Source: Metallococcus carri (GTDB lineage Bacteria; Actinomycetota; Actinomycetes; Actinomycetales; Dermatophilaceae). From it: DNA of 64,000 bases. The stretch's first letter is position 1, and every line of letters starts with the position of its first letter. The position numbers and the translations under genes are program-made. Of the stretch, positions 44,535 through 53,199 are shown piece by piece. The notes beneath the pieces are model-generated. The model saw only the letters and a list, made by a program, of their open reading frames with translations, did no database searches and was not told where the DNA came from. Location: contig NZ_JAAOIV010000003.1 of NCBI RefSeq assembly GCF_011440275.1, positions 310,001-374,000 of the forward strand, written 5' to 3'.

Positions 44535-45995
44535 TCAGACGTTTCGGCACAGCGGCAGCGCGGCGGCGGTGAACGCCTGGGCTTGCTGGCCGACCAGGCG
44601 GCGGGTTTCGCAGGACGCTTGGATCGCGGACTGCTCGACCGCGGCGACCGCGGCGTCGAGCTCATCGACGGTGGGCGCGGAGATGCTGATGAGGCCGGTG
44701 ACGCGCAGGACGCCGTGCCCGGCGGTCAGATCGGCCTCCTGTTGCAGCACGTCGTCCAACTCGGCGGATGCGCCTGCGTCTTCGATCTGCCCGATCTTGC
44801 GGCGCTGGGCGGCATCGCTGATGAGTTCGGTTTTCTTCTTCCGCAGGTCGCGGGCGGCCTGGTCGGCGCGGACGGGGGTGTAGTGCAGGGAGAGGGTGCG
44901 CAGGATGCCGCCGGTGAGCACGAGCGGGGCCAGGAACCCCGGATAGACCTGGGAGCGGGGCCATTCGGTGATCCACAGCACTGCATGGTGCGCGGAATCC
45001 GACCGCAGCCGTTCCCACGTCTCGGTGACCGCGACCGGGCCTGCGGTGGCGAGGTCGCGGCCGAGATCGCCGTGTCGTTCCAGGGCGGGCGCGGCGGCGG
45101 GGTCGTAGGCGGAGCGGAGGATGACGGCGACCTCTCCTGGCGTGAGCCAACCGGTGCTGGACAGCTCCGCCGCGCGCAGCGCCGTCGTGAGCGTGGTCAT
45201 CTCCTGCCGCAGCACCGCCGCGGCGCCTCTTATCCCGCCGCCGGCGGTCCTGATCTGCCGGGCGGCGGCTTTCATGTCGAGTGCGAGGCTGATGGTGGTG
45301 GCGTGGCGTTCCCCGGCGGGGCCGGCCCGGTCGATGAGTTCGGCGTAGGTGGTTGCAGCCCACGAGCCGTCGTCGGTGCCGTGGGTGGCCCACCACTCCG
45401 CGAGCCCGGTCCCGGAGTCGGGCAGGGTCCGTTCGGACACCTGAATCCGCGCGATTCGTCCGGACCGGCACGAGGCGGCCAGCACGCGCCCCCACCCGGA
45501 CACGCGGCGCTGCTGCTCGCCGGGGTCCAGGAGCACGAACGCGGGATGGGAGACGCCGAGGATGACGGTGAGGGTCTGCGCGTGGGGGTCGTGGATCATG
45601 CCCGCCCCGGTCTCCGGGTCCTCCCACTCCCGCAGGGCCGCGGCATCCCCGGGCAGGGCGAGGGTTCCGGCTGGGCGCGGGGCGATGACCCGGCGGCGGT
45701 GGATGAGCTGCCCGAGATAGGTTCGCGCCGCCCAGCGGGCAAGGATGGGCACCCACTCGATCACCTTCCGCCCGCCGGCGGGGATGACCGCGAGAAGCGC
45801 AGCGCCGGCCCAGACAGGGGAGGTCCAGGCCAGACCCATGCCCCCTGCCGTGTAGAGGGAGGCGACGACGATGAGGATCGCGATGCCGAGGACGATCAGT
45901 TGCGGCAACGACAGGCCCAGCAAGATTCCACGGCGCGTGAGACGAGAGAACTGCACCGGGGCCAGCGGGTAGTCGGCGTGCGTAGTGGTGGCCAT
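44535..45995 (-). CDS. SCO6880-family type IV secretion protein
   Basis: A 486-residue protein with two closely spaced TM helices at the N-terminus (LPQLIVLGIAILIVVASLYTAGG and VWAGAALLAVIPAG), then a cytoplasmic region resembling the N-terminal domain of VirB4 (HDPHAQTLTVILGVSHPAF, LRSDSAHHAVLWITEWP). In actinobacterial elements this protein partners a separate VirB4 ATPase, here at 41780. ATG 45995. Confidence 0.88.
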   Translation of the reverse strand: MATTTHADYPLAPVQFSRLTRRGILLGLSLPQLIVLGIAILIVVASLYTAGGMGLAWTSPVWAGAALLAVIPAGGRKVIEWVPILARWAARTYLGQLIHRRRVIAPRPAGTLALPGDAAALREWEDPETGAGMIHDPHAQTLTVILGVSHPAFVLLDPGEQQRRVSGWGRVLAASCRSGRIARIQVSERTLPDSGTGLAEWWATHGTDDGSWAATTYAELIDRAGPAGERHATTISLALDMKAAARQIRTAGGGIRGAAAVLRQEMTTLTTALRAAELSSTGWLTPGEVAVILRSAYDPAAAPALERHGDLGRDLATAGPVAVTETWERLRSDSAHHAVLWITEWPRSQVYPGFLAPLVLTGGILRTLSLHYTPVRADQAARDLRKKKTELISDAAQRRKIGQIEDAGASAELDDVLQQEADLTAGHGVLRVTGLISISAPTVDELDAAVAAVEQSAIQASCETRRLVGQQAQAFTAAALPLCRNV

Positions 45996-46001
45996 CAGGG
46001 G

Positions 46002-47438
46002 TCACTCCTTCCCAGAAGCGGCAGGCTTGGTCGACGGCGGCGGTGCCGGCTGGGAACGGCGCGGCGCAGACCCGGAGGAGGGCGGCACGGTCGGGGCGGG
46101 GTTCGCGGTGGCGGGCGGGACCGGCGGCGGAGCGGCCTGCTCCGCTGCTGCCCCGGCGTGGCCGTCGGCGGCTCCGCCGACGGCGGTCCCGGCCTTCGGC
46201 CCGGCGGTCGCGGCGCCCTTGACGACCGCGCCCCCGACGATCACGGCCGCACCGACCGGACCAGCCGCCGCCCCAGCACCCGCAGCGCCGGCCCCCGCAC
46301 CCGCGCCGGCGCCAGCGCCGGCACTCGCTCCGCCGGATGCAGCGGTTGTGCCTGCGGCGGTCCCTGTCGTTCCCGCGCTGGCCGTGGTCCCGGCGGCGCC
46401 CTTCGGAGCCGCCCCGCCTCCACCGGCACCGCTGGCGCCGGTGCCGGGGTTGCCGCCGTCGAGGACTTTCTTGGCGGTGTCGCCCTGCGGGGCGGACGGG
46501 ACGGGGACGGGCCGGTTCAGCGCCGACTTCGCCTCTTGTTCCGAGCTCATCGCGTGGTACATGTCGAACCCCACGAACGACAGGAACTTGTAGGTGATGT
46601 ACGGCGCGAACGCCGCAACGAACATCAGCACCACCCCCGCGATCGGGTCGCTGATCGAGGCAAGGTCCGCCTCGATCGGGGCGGACACCTGGCCGATGGC
46701 GACCAGGAAGATCACCACCAGGACGAGCTTGGAGAGAATCAGCGCGATCACGAACGCCGCCCACTTGCCGAACCAGCCCTTGGTCGCATCCCACGTCGCC
46801 CCGGCCAAGGCGATGGGTCCGAACACGATCGCGACCAGCAGCAGCGCCTTCCTTATGAGGAGGGAGAACCAGACGATTGCCGCCGCACTGATGGCAAGGC
46901 CGGCGAGGAAGATGGTCAGGATCGCGCCGACGCCAGGGGCGGCGATGTTGATCCCGGCAAGTCCCGTGGCGAGGAGCCCGATCTGGGTCCCCATCCCTTC
47001 CATCGTGTTCCCGGTCGCCTGCACGATCCCCACCGCGAGCTGATCGGTCACTTCCAGCAGCAGCGCGGTCAGGGTGATGACCAGGAACGACCCGAGCACG
47101 CTCTTGGCGAGGCCGAGGGCGGCACGACTGAGCGCGGTGGGGTCGCGGTGGATGAGGCCGGTGATGAGCTGCAAGCAGAAGAACACGAGCATCACGAAGA
47201 TCGCGACACCGAACAGGACGTTGTAGACGCCGACATACTCCGCGGACGTGACGTCGACGAGAGTGGTGGTATCGAACACCCACCACACCGCCTCGAACAG
47301 CCACGCGGCAGCACCGGCCATCGCCTGCCCGAGCCAGTCGAACGGTGCCGCGATCAGCGACGCGGTGCCCTCGCCGACCGCATCGCAGACCGAGGAGATG
47401 ACCGGGACATCGCAGATGCTCACCGCACCCACCCCCAC
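46002..47438 (-). CDS. VirB6/TrbL-like conjugal membrane protein
   Basis: A 478-residue polytopic protein with about seven to nine TM segments in residues 20-290 (for example VLFGVAIFVMLVFFCLQLITG), followed by a 180-residue Ala/Gly/Pro-rich low-complexity tail. This is the layout of VirB6/TrbL channel subunits of actinobacterial elements. The start is GTG 47438; later GTGs are possible. Confidence 0.86.
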   Translation of the reverse strand: MGVGAVSICDVPVISSVCDAVGEGTASLIAAPFDWLGQAMAGAAAWLFEAVWWVFDTTTLVDVTSAEYVGVYNVLFGVAIFVMLVFFCLQLITGLIHRDPTALSRAALGLAKSVLGSFLVITLTALLLEVTDQLAVGIVQATGNTMEGMGTQIGLLATGLAGINIAAPGVGAILTIFLAGLAISAAAIVWFSLLIRKALLLVAIVFGPIALAGATWDATKGWFGKWAAFVIALILSKLVLVVIFLVAIGQVSAPIEADLASISDPIAGVVLMFVAAFAPYITYKFLSFVGFDMYHAMSSEQEAKSALNRPVPVPSAPQGDTAKKVLDGGNPGTGASGAGGGGAAPKGAAGTTASAGTTGTAAGTTAASGGASAGAGAGAGAGAGAAGAGAAAGPVGAAVIVGGAVVKGAATAGPKAGTAVGGAADGHAGAAAEQAAPPPVPPATANPAPTVPPSSGSAPRRSQPAPPPSTKPAASGKE

Positions 47439-47463
47439 GGATGGTGCCTTGCTCGGGTGGTCA

Positions 47464-47733
47464 TCAGACGGCCTGCCCGACGCCCCAGAAGAAATTGATG
47501 AGCGTCACCGCGGCACCGCAGATGATCGCCGCCCCGCACGACACGAGCACACCGACCTTCCCGCGGGAGGCGAGGTGCGGGTTGGAGGAGTTGGCGCCGA
47601 ACCCCCACACGATCGCCGAGACGATCAGCGCGAGGACGGAAAGGATCAGGCCCACGGTCATCACCGCGCCGACGATGATGCGCAGTTGCTCGATACCGGG
47701 AAGGCCCGAGCTGTTGGGGTCGATGTCGATCAC
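47464..47733 (-). CDS. DUF6112 family, VirB2-pilin-like membrane protein
   Basis: An 89-residue protein with two TM helices (IIVGAVMTVGLILSVLALIVSAIVWG and VSCGAAIICGAAVTLINFFWG) separated by a short polar loop, the pattern of VirB2/TrbC pilins and of DUF6112. It is a paralogue of the protein at 48467-48733, sharing the loop and the xNF.xGVG ending. Confidence 0.86.
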   Translation of the reverse strand: MIDIDPNSSGLPGIEQLRIIVGAVMTVGLILSVLALIVSAIVWGFGANSSNPHLASRGKVGVLVSCGAAIICGAAVTLINFFWGVGQAV

Positions 47734-47775
47734 GAGGGTGCTCCTGACTGTTCACGAGACGTGTTCTCGACGGTC

Positions 47776-47795
47776 AGGTGCACCCCGTCACCCCG
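47776..47795 (-). promoter_or_regulatory. Element motif, 20-base block, first copy
   Basis: AGGTGCACCCCGTCACCCCG (plus strand), differing by one base from the block at 50658-50677. It is 43 bases before the DUF6112 start and 41 bases before the divergent methyltransferase GTG, so it could serve either. Confidence 0.55.
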
Positions 47796-47835
47796 CACCG
47801 AGAGCAGCGCGGATGGTGGCTCGTATCGTGGAGAC

Positions 47836-48450
47836 GTGTCAGTGAGTCGAGTGGGGGCCGCGTATGCGAAGCGTGCGGGCGAGTACATCGACGCCCTAGG
47901 GTTCATCGAGGCCACGGCCGAGCAAGACAGGGAACTGATCGGGGAATGGGCGGAGGACGTCCCCGGCCTGATCCTCGATGTCGGGTGCGGGCCGGGACAC
48001 TGGACGGCGTGGCTGCACCAACGAGGTCACGACATCGAAGGCATCGACCCGGTGCCCGCATTCATCGACCACGCCACGGCGACCTACCCGAATGTCCCGT
48101 TCCGTGTCGGACAAGCCGAGCACCTGCACGTCGCGGACGCCAGTCTCGGCGGCATCCTGGCCTGGTACTCGCTCATCCACACCGACCCCGCCCGTGTCCC
48201 GGCCGTGCTCGGCGCCCTCGCCCGCGCCCTCACTCCGGACGGGTCGCTCGCACTCGGATTCTTCGACGGCCCGGTGGTCGCCGCGTTCGATCACGCGGTG
48301 ACCACCGCCTACGTCTGGACTATCGACGCGCTCGCACAAGCGGTGGAGGAAGCCGGGTTCACCGTGACTGCGCGGTACACGCGCACGGACCCCGGCGCCC
48401 GGCCGCACGGGGCGATCATCGCCCGTCGAACCCGGTCCGGCTCGGACTGA
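47836..48450 (+). CDS. Class I SAM-dependent methyltransferase
   Basis: A 204-residue cytoplasmic enzyme with motif I LILDVGCGPGHWTAWLHQRG, acidic motif II GIDPVP, and a post-motif LGFFDGP. The substrate is not apparent. It is the only plus-strand gene inside the transfer region, between two DUF6112 paralogues, and begins with tandem GTG codons (47836, 47842, 47851). Likely an insertion of cargo in the transfer operon. Confidence 0.85.
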   Translation: MSVSRVGAAYAKRAGEYIDALGFIEATAEQDRELIGEWAEDVPGLILDVGCGPGHWTAWLHQRGHDIEGIDPVPAFIDHATATYPNVPFRVGQAEHLHVADASLGGILAWYSLIHTDPARVPAVLGALARALTPDGSLALGFFDGPVVAAFDHAVTTAYVWTIDALAQAVEEAGFTVTARYTRTDPGARPHGAIIARRTRSGSD

Positions 48451-48466
48451 TCGGCTGCGTCCGCGG

Positions 48467-48733
48467 TCAGAGCTGTTCGCCGACGCCGAGGAGGAAGTTG
48501 ACCCAGGCGACCCCGGCGCCGGCGAGGGCTGCGGCGCCGAGGGAGACGAACAGGCCGGTGCGGGCTTTGGTGGCGGCCTGGTAGTTGCCGGAGGATGAGG
48601 CTGTTGCCCAGACGATCGAGCAGACGATCAGCATCAGCACGGCGATCACGAGGACGAACATCAGCAGCGCGCCGACGATCGCGCGTAGGTCGCTCGCGCC
48701 GCCGACGCCGCCGAAGTCGGGGAACACGTCCAT
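48467..48733 (-). CDS. DUF6112 family, second VirB2-pilin-like membrane protein
   Basis: An 88-residue two-TM protein (IVGALLMFVLVIAVLMLIVCSIVWA and SLGAAALAGAGVAWVNFLLGVG), paralogous to 47464-47733. Its start overlaps the M23 stop at 48733. One may be the pilus subunit and the other a partner. Confidence 0.85.
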   Translation of the reverse strand: MDVFPDFGGVGGASDLRAIVGALLMFVLVIAVLMLIVCSIVWATASSSGNYQAATKARTGLFVSLGAAALAGAGVAWVNFLLGVGEQL

Positions 48734-49899
48734 CAGAGCCCACCGCCTGCCGTGCAGGAGGCCAGGGTGGTGGCGCCGCCACTTATGCCTTCCGCGCCGT
48801 GGTCGGTCAACCAGGCGTCCCCGTCGACGGGTTCAGCGCCTCGCCCGCCGGGGTAGATCTCGAAGTGCAGGTGCGGCCCCGTGGACTGGCCGGAGGAGCC
48901 GACATCGCCGATGTGCTGCCCGGCGGTGACCGTCTGCCCTCCGGTGACGTGGATGCCGTGCTCCCACATGTGCGCGTAGTACGACGCGACCCGCTGCCCG
49001 CCCACGGTGTGCTCGATGACGATCAGGCCGCCGTAGCCGCCGGAGAACTCCGCCAGCACCACGACGCCGTCTGCGGCGGCGAGGATCGGGGTGCCGTCCG
49101 CGGCGGCGAAGTCCGAGCCGGTGTGGAAGGAGCGTTCCCCGGTGGTCGGGTGTGTGCGCCACCCGAACGGGCTCGTGCGCACCCACGTCCCCTCCGGCAG
49201 CGGGAACACGATCCGGGTGGTCTCCGGCACCACCGGGGCACCACCGACCCCGGTGGGTGCGGGGCGGGTGAGGGCGGCGAGGATGGCTTCGGCGACCGGT
49301 TGATAGTTCTGATACCTGTCCGGGTACGCGGAGACTTCGACGGCTTGCGCGGCTTCGCCGGGGTCCATGCTCTGCCAACCGGGGATGTCGAGCAGGCCGC
49401 GCGGCGAGGGGTAGTTGGGGCCGGTGGGTCCGCCGTAGAACGCGCGCGCCTGATAGGTCGGGTCCATGAGGTCGGCGACGGTGCCCCACCCGGATTGCGG
49501 GCGCATCTGGAACAGGCCCAGGCTGTCGCGGTCACCGCCGTTGCCGTCGTTCGGGTAGTCCGCCGATTCGGGGTAGGTGCCGGTGTTGGCGAGCATCCGC
49601 AGCGTGGACTCGGTCAGCGCCGCCATCAGCGCGATCACCACGCCGGGCCGGCCGACTCCGGCGGTCTGGGAGCCTGTGGTGATGATCGTCGCCGCGTGCG
49701 TGAGCTGCGTCTTGTTCAGGGTGATGGTCTCCCCGTTGCGGGTGGTGGCGGTCAGGGAATCCGGGATCGGGCCGACGATCAGCGATCCCGGCGCGCAGGC
49801 GGTCATCGCTGGGTTGACCACCGCAGCGACCCCGACGAGCACGACCGAGGGGGCCAGAAACAGCAGAACGATCGCGGCGGCGGCGAGCTTCTTCCACAT
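48733..49899 (-). CDS. Cell-wall hydrolase: lysozyme-like domain plus M23 endopeptidase
   Basis: Opens peptidoglycan for the secretion channel, like VirB1. The 388-residue protein has an N-terminal signal anchor (AAAAIVLLFLAPSVVLVG), a lysozyme-like domain (about 75-200; ALMAALTESTLRM with Glu, DSLGLFQMRPQSGWG), then an M23 LytM domain (about 235-385) with zinc ligands in HTGSDFA and PHLHFE. Both active sites look complete. Confidence 0.9.
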   Translation of the reverse strand: MWKKLAAAAIVLLFLAPSVVLVGVAAVVNPAMTACAPGSLIVGPIPDSLTATTRNGETITLNKTQLTHAATIITTGSQTAGVGRPGVVIALMAALTESTLRMLANTGTYPESADYPNDGNGGDRDSLGLFQMRPQSGWGTVADLMDPTYQARAFYGGPTGPNYPSPRGLLDIPGWQSMDPGEAAQAVEVSAYPDRYQNYQPVAEAILAALTRPAPTGVGGAPVVPETTRIVFPLPEGTWVRTSPFGWRTHPTTGERSFHTGSDFAAADGTPILAAADGVVVLAEFSGGYGGLIVIEHTVGGQRVASYYAHMWEHGIHVTGGQTVTAGQHIGDVGSSGQSTGPHLHFEIYPGGRGAEPVDGDAWLTDHGAEGISGGATTLASCTAGGGL

Positions 49900-49914
49900 C
49901 AGGACACCGCCCGT

Positions 49915-50616
49915 CTATCGCAGGGGGTTGTCGAGCTGGGACAGCCGCAGCAGCTCACAGTGCGTGCCGGTGATCCCTCGGTTGGTGACAACCGGGGCAC
50001 AGACGATGAACACCGTGAAGACGATCGGGCGGGAGGCCTCGACGGGTTCGGTGCCCCAGGTGCCGTCCCGATGCCGGGTCCCCTCGATGGTGTAGGCAAC
50101 GGCCCCTTCGGGTATCTGGCCGGGGGCTGCCTGCGAGGTCGCGGTCTCCCACGCCTCCGGCACGAACATCTCCTGGATGCTCAGCCATTGCCGGGTCTGG
50201 TGCTGTCGGAGCTGCGCCCACGCCTCGGCGCCGGGCAGGTAGGCGCGGACGTCGCCGGCCAGCACGTCCGCCTCTTCGCCGGCGGCGACATCCACGATGA
50301 CCTGGGCGTAGTCGGCCGGGCCGTACCCGTTGGTGGTGTCCCAGCCGAATAGTGCCTGGGCGACCTGACGGGCGAACGTCTCCGGCCCGCCGAGCTGTGA
50401 CACGGGCGCTGGCCCGGCCGGGGACGTTCCGGTTGGCGGGGCCGTGATGGTCGGGGCCGCCGTGCCGGTGGGGGCGGGTTCTGTGCGGGGTGCGGGGCCG
50501 CGCAGCAGCCCGTAGATGCCGACACTGACCAGCAGGGCGAGGACGAGACCTGCGGCGATCAGGGCGATCAGCACACGGCGGCGGCGACGATCATCGGCAG
50601 GGGCGGTGGGGTCCAT
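49915..50616 (-). CDS. VirB8-like conjugal transfer membrane protein
   Basis: A 233-residue protein with one N-terminal TM (RRVLIALIAAGLVLALLVSVGIYGLL), a Pro/Thr linker to about residue 75, then an alpha/beta domain (FARQVAQALFGWDTTNGYG...) that fits the NTF2-like fold of VirB8/TcpC. Assignment is by layout and position. ATG 50616 follows GGAGG. Confidence 0.7.
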   Translation of the reverse strand: MDPTAPADDRRRRRVLIALIAAGLVLALLVSVGIYGLLRGPAPRTEPAPTGTAAPTITAPPTGTSPAGPAPVSQLGGPETFARQVAQALFGWDTTNGYGPADYAQVIVDVAAGEEADVLAGDVRAYLPGAEAWAQLRQHQTRQWLSIQEMFVPEAWETATSQAAPGQIPEGAVAYTIEGTRHRDGTWGTEPVEASRPIVFTVFIVCAPVVTNRGITGTHCELLRLSQLDNPLR

Positions 50617-50657
50617 GCGAGGGTCCTCCCAGAAGGCGACAGAAGTGGTCGCCAGGA

Positions 50658-50677
50658 AGGTGCACCCCGCCACCCCG
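50658..50677 (-). promoter_or_regulatory. Element motif, 20-base block, second copy
   Basis: AGGTGCACCCCGCCACCCCG (plus strand), 42 bases upstream of the VirB8-like start. One mismatch from 47776-47795 while surrounding bases differ, so the block itself is conserved. Confidence 0.55.
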
Positions 50678-50715
50678 AGAGCCGATCAAATCGGCGCCGG
50701 TCAGGTCGGTGCCGG

Positions 50716-51795
50716 TCAGGCGATGTGTTCGCCCAGGCGCTGTGCCTGCCGGGACGCGCGTGCGGCGTCAGCGAACGCGACGGTGCCGGCGATGGTGTCC
50801 TCGAACCGCGCCCATTGCTCGTCGGTGAGCGCCGGGCCGACCTCGGCGGGGTCGTGGTGGGTCCACCAGCCGGCGAGGTCGTCCCAGATCGCGAGGAAGA
50901 CGGTCAGCGGGTACGGCACCACCTCGCCCGGCTCGACCGCTGTGAGCCGGGGACGGGGTTTGCGGCCCGTCTTCTTCGCCGCTCGCACGCGGGCGAGCGC
51001 GTCTTTGGCGAGGTGCTCCAGCTCCACAGCGCGCGCGTCCCGTTCCGCGGCCCGCACACCGGCGGCCTCCGCCCTGGCCTGCTCGCACAGCTCCGCCGGC
51101 TGGGTGGGGTCGGCGGCGAGCTGGTCGAGCTCGGCGAGGGACAGTTCGGCGTTCATGCGCAGGTGAGCGGGGTAGACCTTCCCGCCGGCTCTGATCCGCT
51201 CCACCTCCTCCGCCGCACGCTGCCGGACAGCGTCGGGCTGGTCGGGGTCGGCGGCGAGGTCTTCGAGGCGCACGATGCGTTCCATCGTGGTGTGGGAGTC
51301 GCGGCCGGTGACCATCTGCGCGGCCTGCACCGCCGCCTCCCCAAAGCCCGCCCACGGTGCCGTTAAGTTAACGGCACCGTTCTTCTCGTTCGCGCCGGCG
51401 GGCTGGAATCGGGTGGCCTCCTGTCGCAGCGTGGCCCCTTCGGTCAGGAGGGCTTTGAGCTCCCGGTAGAGGGCGGCGGCTTCGAGCTGGGTCAGCGGTT
51501 TGTGCAGCAGGTTGTCGTCCTGCTCGGCCAGGAGTTGCCCGAGCCGGTCGGACACCCCGGACCGGACCCACACGTTGACGGTCTTCCACCCGAGCTGGCG
51601 GATCGCCGCGAGGCGGCGGGCACCGCAGATCAGGTGCCCGTCGAGGGTGATCGTGATCGGTTGCAGCAGCCCGTTGCGGCGGATCGACTCGACCAGCGGT
51701 GCCAGGTCGCCGTAGTCCTGCCGGTGCCGAGACCCGACGCCGATGGCATCGACGGCCCGCTCCAGCTCGATGTGTCCGCCGGGCGTGGTGCTCAT
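50716..51795 (-). CDS. ParB/Spo0J-type partition protein
   Basis: A 359-residue protein with the ParB N-terminal nuclease-like domain (LVESIRRNGLLQPITIT and LICGARRLAAIRQLGW, the GxRR CTP-binding motif), a HTH-like region, then a long acidic coiled C-terminus with an Arg/Lys patch (RAAKKTGRKPRPRL). No ParA gene is adjacent. It may help maintain the excised circle. ATG 51795 overlaps the upstream gene stop. Confidence 0.86.
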   Translation of the reverse strand: MSTTPGGHIELERAVDAIGVGSRHRQDYGDLAPLVESIRRNGLLQPITITLDGHLICGARRLAAIRQLGWKTVNVWVRSGVSDRLGQLLAEQDDNLLHKPLTQLEAAALYRELKALLTEGATLRQEATRFQPAGANEKNGAVNLTAPWAGFGEAAVQAAQMVTGRDSHTTMERIVRLEDLAADPDQPDAVRQRAAEEVERIRAGGKVYPAHLRMNAELSLAELDQLAADPTQPAELCEQARAEAAGVRAAERDARAVELEHLAKDALARVRAAKKTGRKPRPRLTAVEPGEVVPYPLTVFLAIWDDLAGWWTHHDPAEVGPALTDEQWARFEDTIAGTVAFADAARASRQAQRLGEHIA

Positions 51796-52658
51796 GGCAG
51801 ATCGTCCCCGGTGTCGGGGGCGGCGAGCCCTGCGGTGAGTACGAGGTCGTCGTCGCGCAGCAGCGCGCGGAGGGGTTCGCCGTTCAGCAGCCGTAGCAGC
51901 AGGCCGCGCCCGGTGTTGGTGCCGGACAGTGCAGGGTCGGGGTGGCCGAGCACGATCCGCAGCAGCGTCGTCCACGACGAGCCCGGCAGGTCCAGCAGGG
52001 CGCGGGCCTGCCGGTCGCGGCGCAGCGTCTCGAACGCCGACGCCCGCGAGACGGACTCCGCAAGCCGTCCGGTGATGTACTCCACCGCGGCTCGTGCCGT
52101 CGCCGGCTCCCAGCCCACCCAGGACAGCAGCGCAATCGTGTCCTCCACCGCGGCGGTGACGTTCACCGCACGCTCCGGCACCACCTCACCACCGTTCTCC
52201 TCATCGTCGGTGTCGGTGTCGGCGAAGGGGGCGATGTGAAAGGCGGGGTGGTAGTCGGGCAGCGGGTTCTCCCGGTCGCTGAACCGCTCGGCGTCGTGGA
52301 ACACCGAGTAGCGGGGGCGGCGTGCCTGGTGCACCGAGCACAGCAGCCCGTTGCCGCGTTCCTCGCCGATGCAAGTCACCTGTACCGCGCGGGTGACCAC
52401 CGCCCACGGGTCATCCGCGCGGCGGGTCGCCGCTCCCCGCATAGCCTCGAACGCGGCCGAGGCAGCCTCCCACGGGTCCAGACCGTGCTTCTTGGCGAGC
52501 GCGGCGTACTTGTCGGCGGCGTGCCGCATCAGCAAGGCGGCCTCCGGGTCGTGCCGCCACGCGCCCTTGCCCGCCTCGTGCAGCCGGTTCAGGAGCGCGC
52601 GCAGCGCCTCCGAGTCCTCGAATCTCGCCCGCTGTTCGCGGGGGCTTTCCGGTGTCAT
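51792..52658 (-). CDS. Hypothetical helical protein of the element
   Basis: A 288-residue soluble protein rich in helices (SEALRALLNRLHEAGKGAW; EAASAAFEAMRGAATR) with a central acidic stretch (DTDTDDEENGG). Start ATG 52658 or 52661. It overlaps parB by four bases and may work with it. No recognised family; similar genes lie next to parB in related elements, in my recollection. Confidence 0.7.
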   Translation of the reverse strand: MTPESPREQRARFEDSEALRALLNRLHEAGKGAWRHDPEAALLMRHAADKYAALAKKHGLDPWEAASAAFEAMRGAATRRADDPWAVVTRAVQVTCIGEERGNGLLCSVHQARRPRYSVFHDAERFSDRENPLPDYHPAFHIAPFADTDTDDEENGGEVVPERAVNVTAAVEDTIALLSWVGWEPATARAAVEYITGRLAESVSRASAFETLRRDRQARALLDLPGSSWTTLLRIVLGHPDPALSGTNTGRGLLLRLLNGEPLRALLRDDDLVLTAGLAAPDTGDDLP

Positions 52659-52678
52659 CACACAACCTCCTGCACAGC

Positions 52679-52700
52679 AGGTGCACCAGGACTCCCACCC
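52679..52700 (-). promoter_or_regulatory. Element motif AGGTGCRC upstream of the parB-linked gene
   Basis: AGGTGCACC followed by CCCACCCG (plus strand), 18-21 bases before the start at 52658/52661 and overlapping the spacing to its ribosome binding site. Confidence 0.4.
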
Positions 52701-52737
52701 GACGCCGTGCGCGTCGACCGATCCGGGGTGGACACGG

Positions 52738-53199
52738 CTACCCCAACCCGATTCCGGACCGCGACACCCACGAGTGCCGGGGGCTCCCGCCGCGACCGAA
52801 TGCAGTCACCGGGGGCAGGCGACGTGCCCTCTCGCTCACCACCCGTGCCCCTGAGCGGGCGACGGTGCGCGCACCCCGGTACGCCTGTCCGGGGGCCCGG
52901 CGGGCTCGGCGGGCGAGCTCGGCATGGAAGTCGATGCCCTGCTCGGCGACCCTGCCCGTCCGCGCGGCCAGCAGATCGGTGGGCCGCACCCACTCCACCC
53001 CCGACCGTCGCCGCCCCGCCTCCGCGTCGGCCTTCGGCTTCGTCACGGACGGGTCGCCATGCCGGGCCAACTCCGACACCTCCCCGTCCCCGCCTCGCCT
53101 CGGCTCCTCGGTCGCCGGCGCCGACTCATCGCGGTGTCCCTGGCGGACGGGAACGGGATGCTGCTCGTGCGTGGCAGGGGTCTGGTTGTCGTCGTTCAT
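52738..53199 (-). CDS. Hypothetical charged protein
   Basis: A 153-residue, Arg-rich, probably partly disordered protein (EPRRGGDGEVSELARHGDP; ELARRARRAPGQAYRGA). ATG 53199 overlaps the DUF2637 stop, which supports translation. Function unknown; the basic C-terminus could bind DNA. Confidence 0.62.
   Translation of the reverse strand: MNDDNQTPATHEQHPVPVRQGHRDESAPATEEPRRGGDGEVSELARHGDPSVTKPKADAEAGRRRSGVEWVRPTDLLAARTGRVAEQGIDFHAELARRARRAPGQAYRGARTVARSGARVVSERARRLPPVTAFGRGGSPRHSWVSRSGIGLG

Noticed and set aside
46002-46540. Gly/Ala-rich repeats at the end of the VirB6-like gene as a separate repeat element
   Set aside because: This is low-complexity protein sequence in frame, common in tails of such proteins, with no regular DNA unit.
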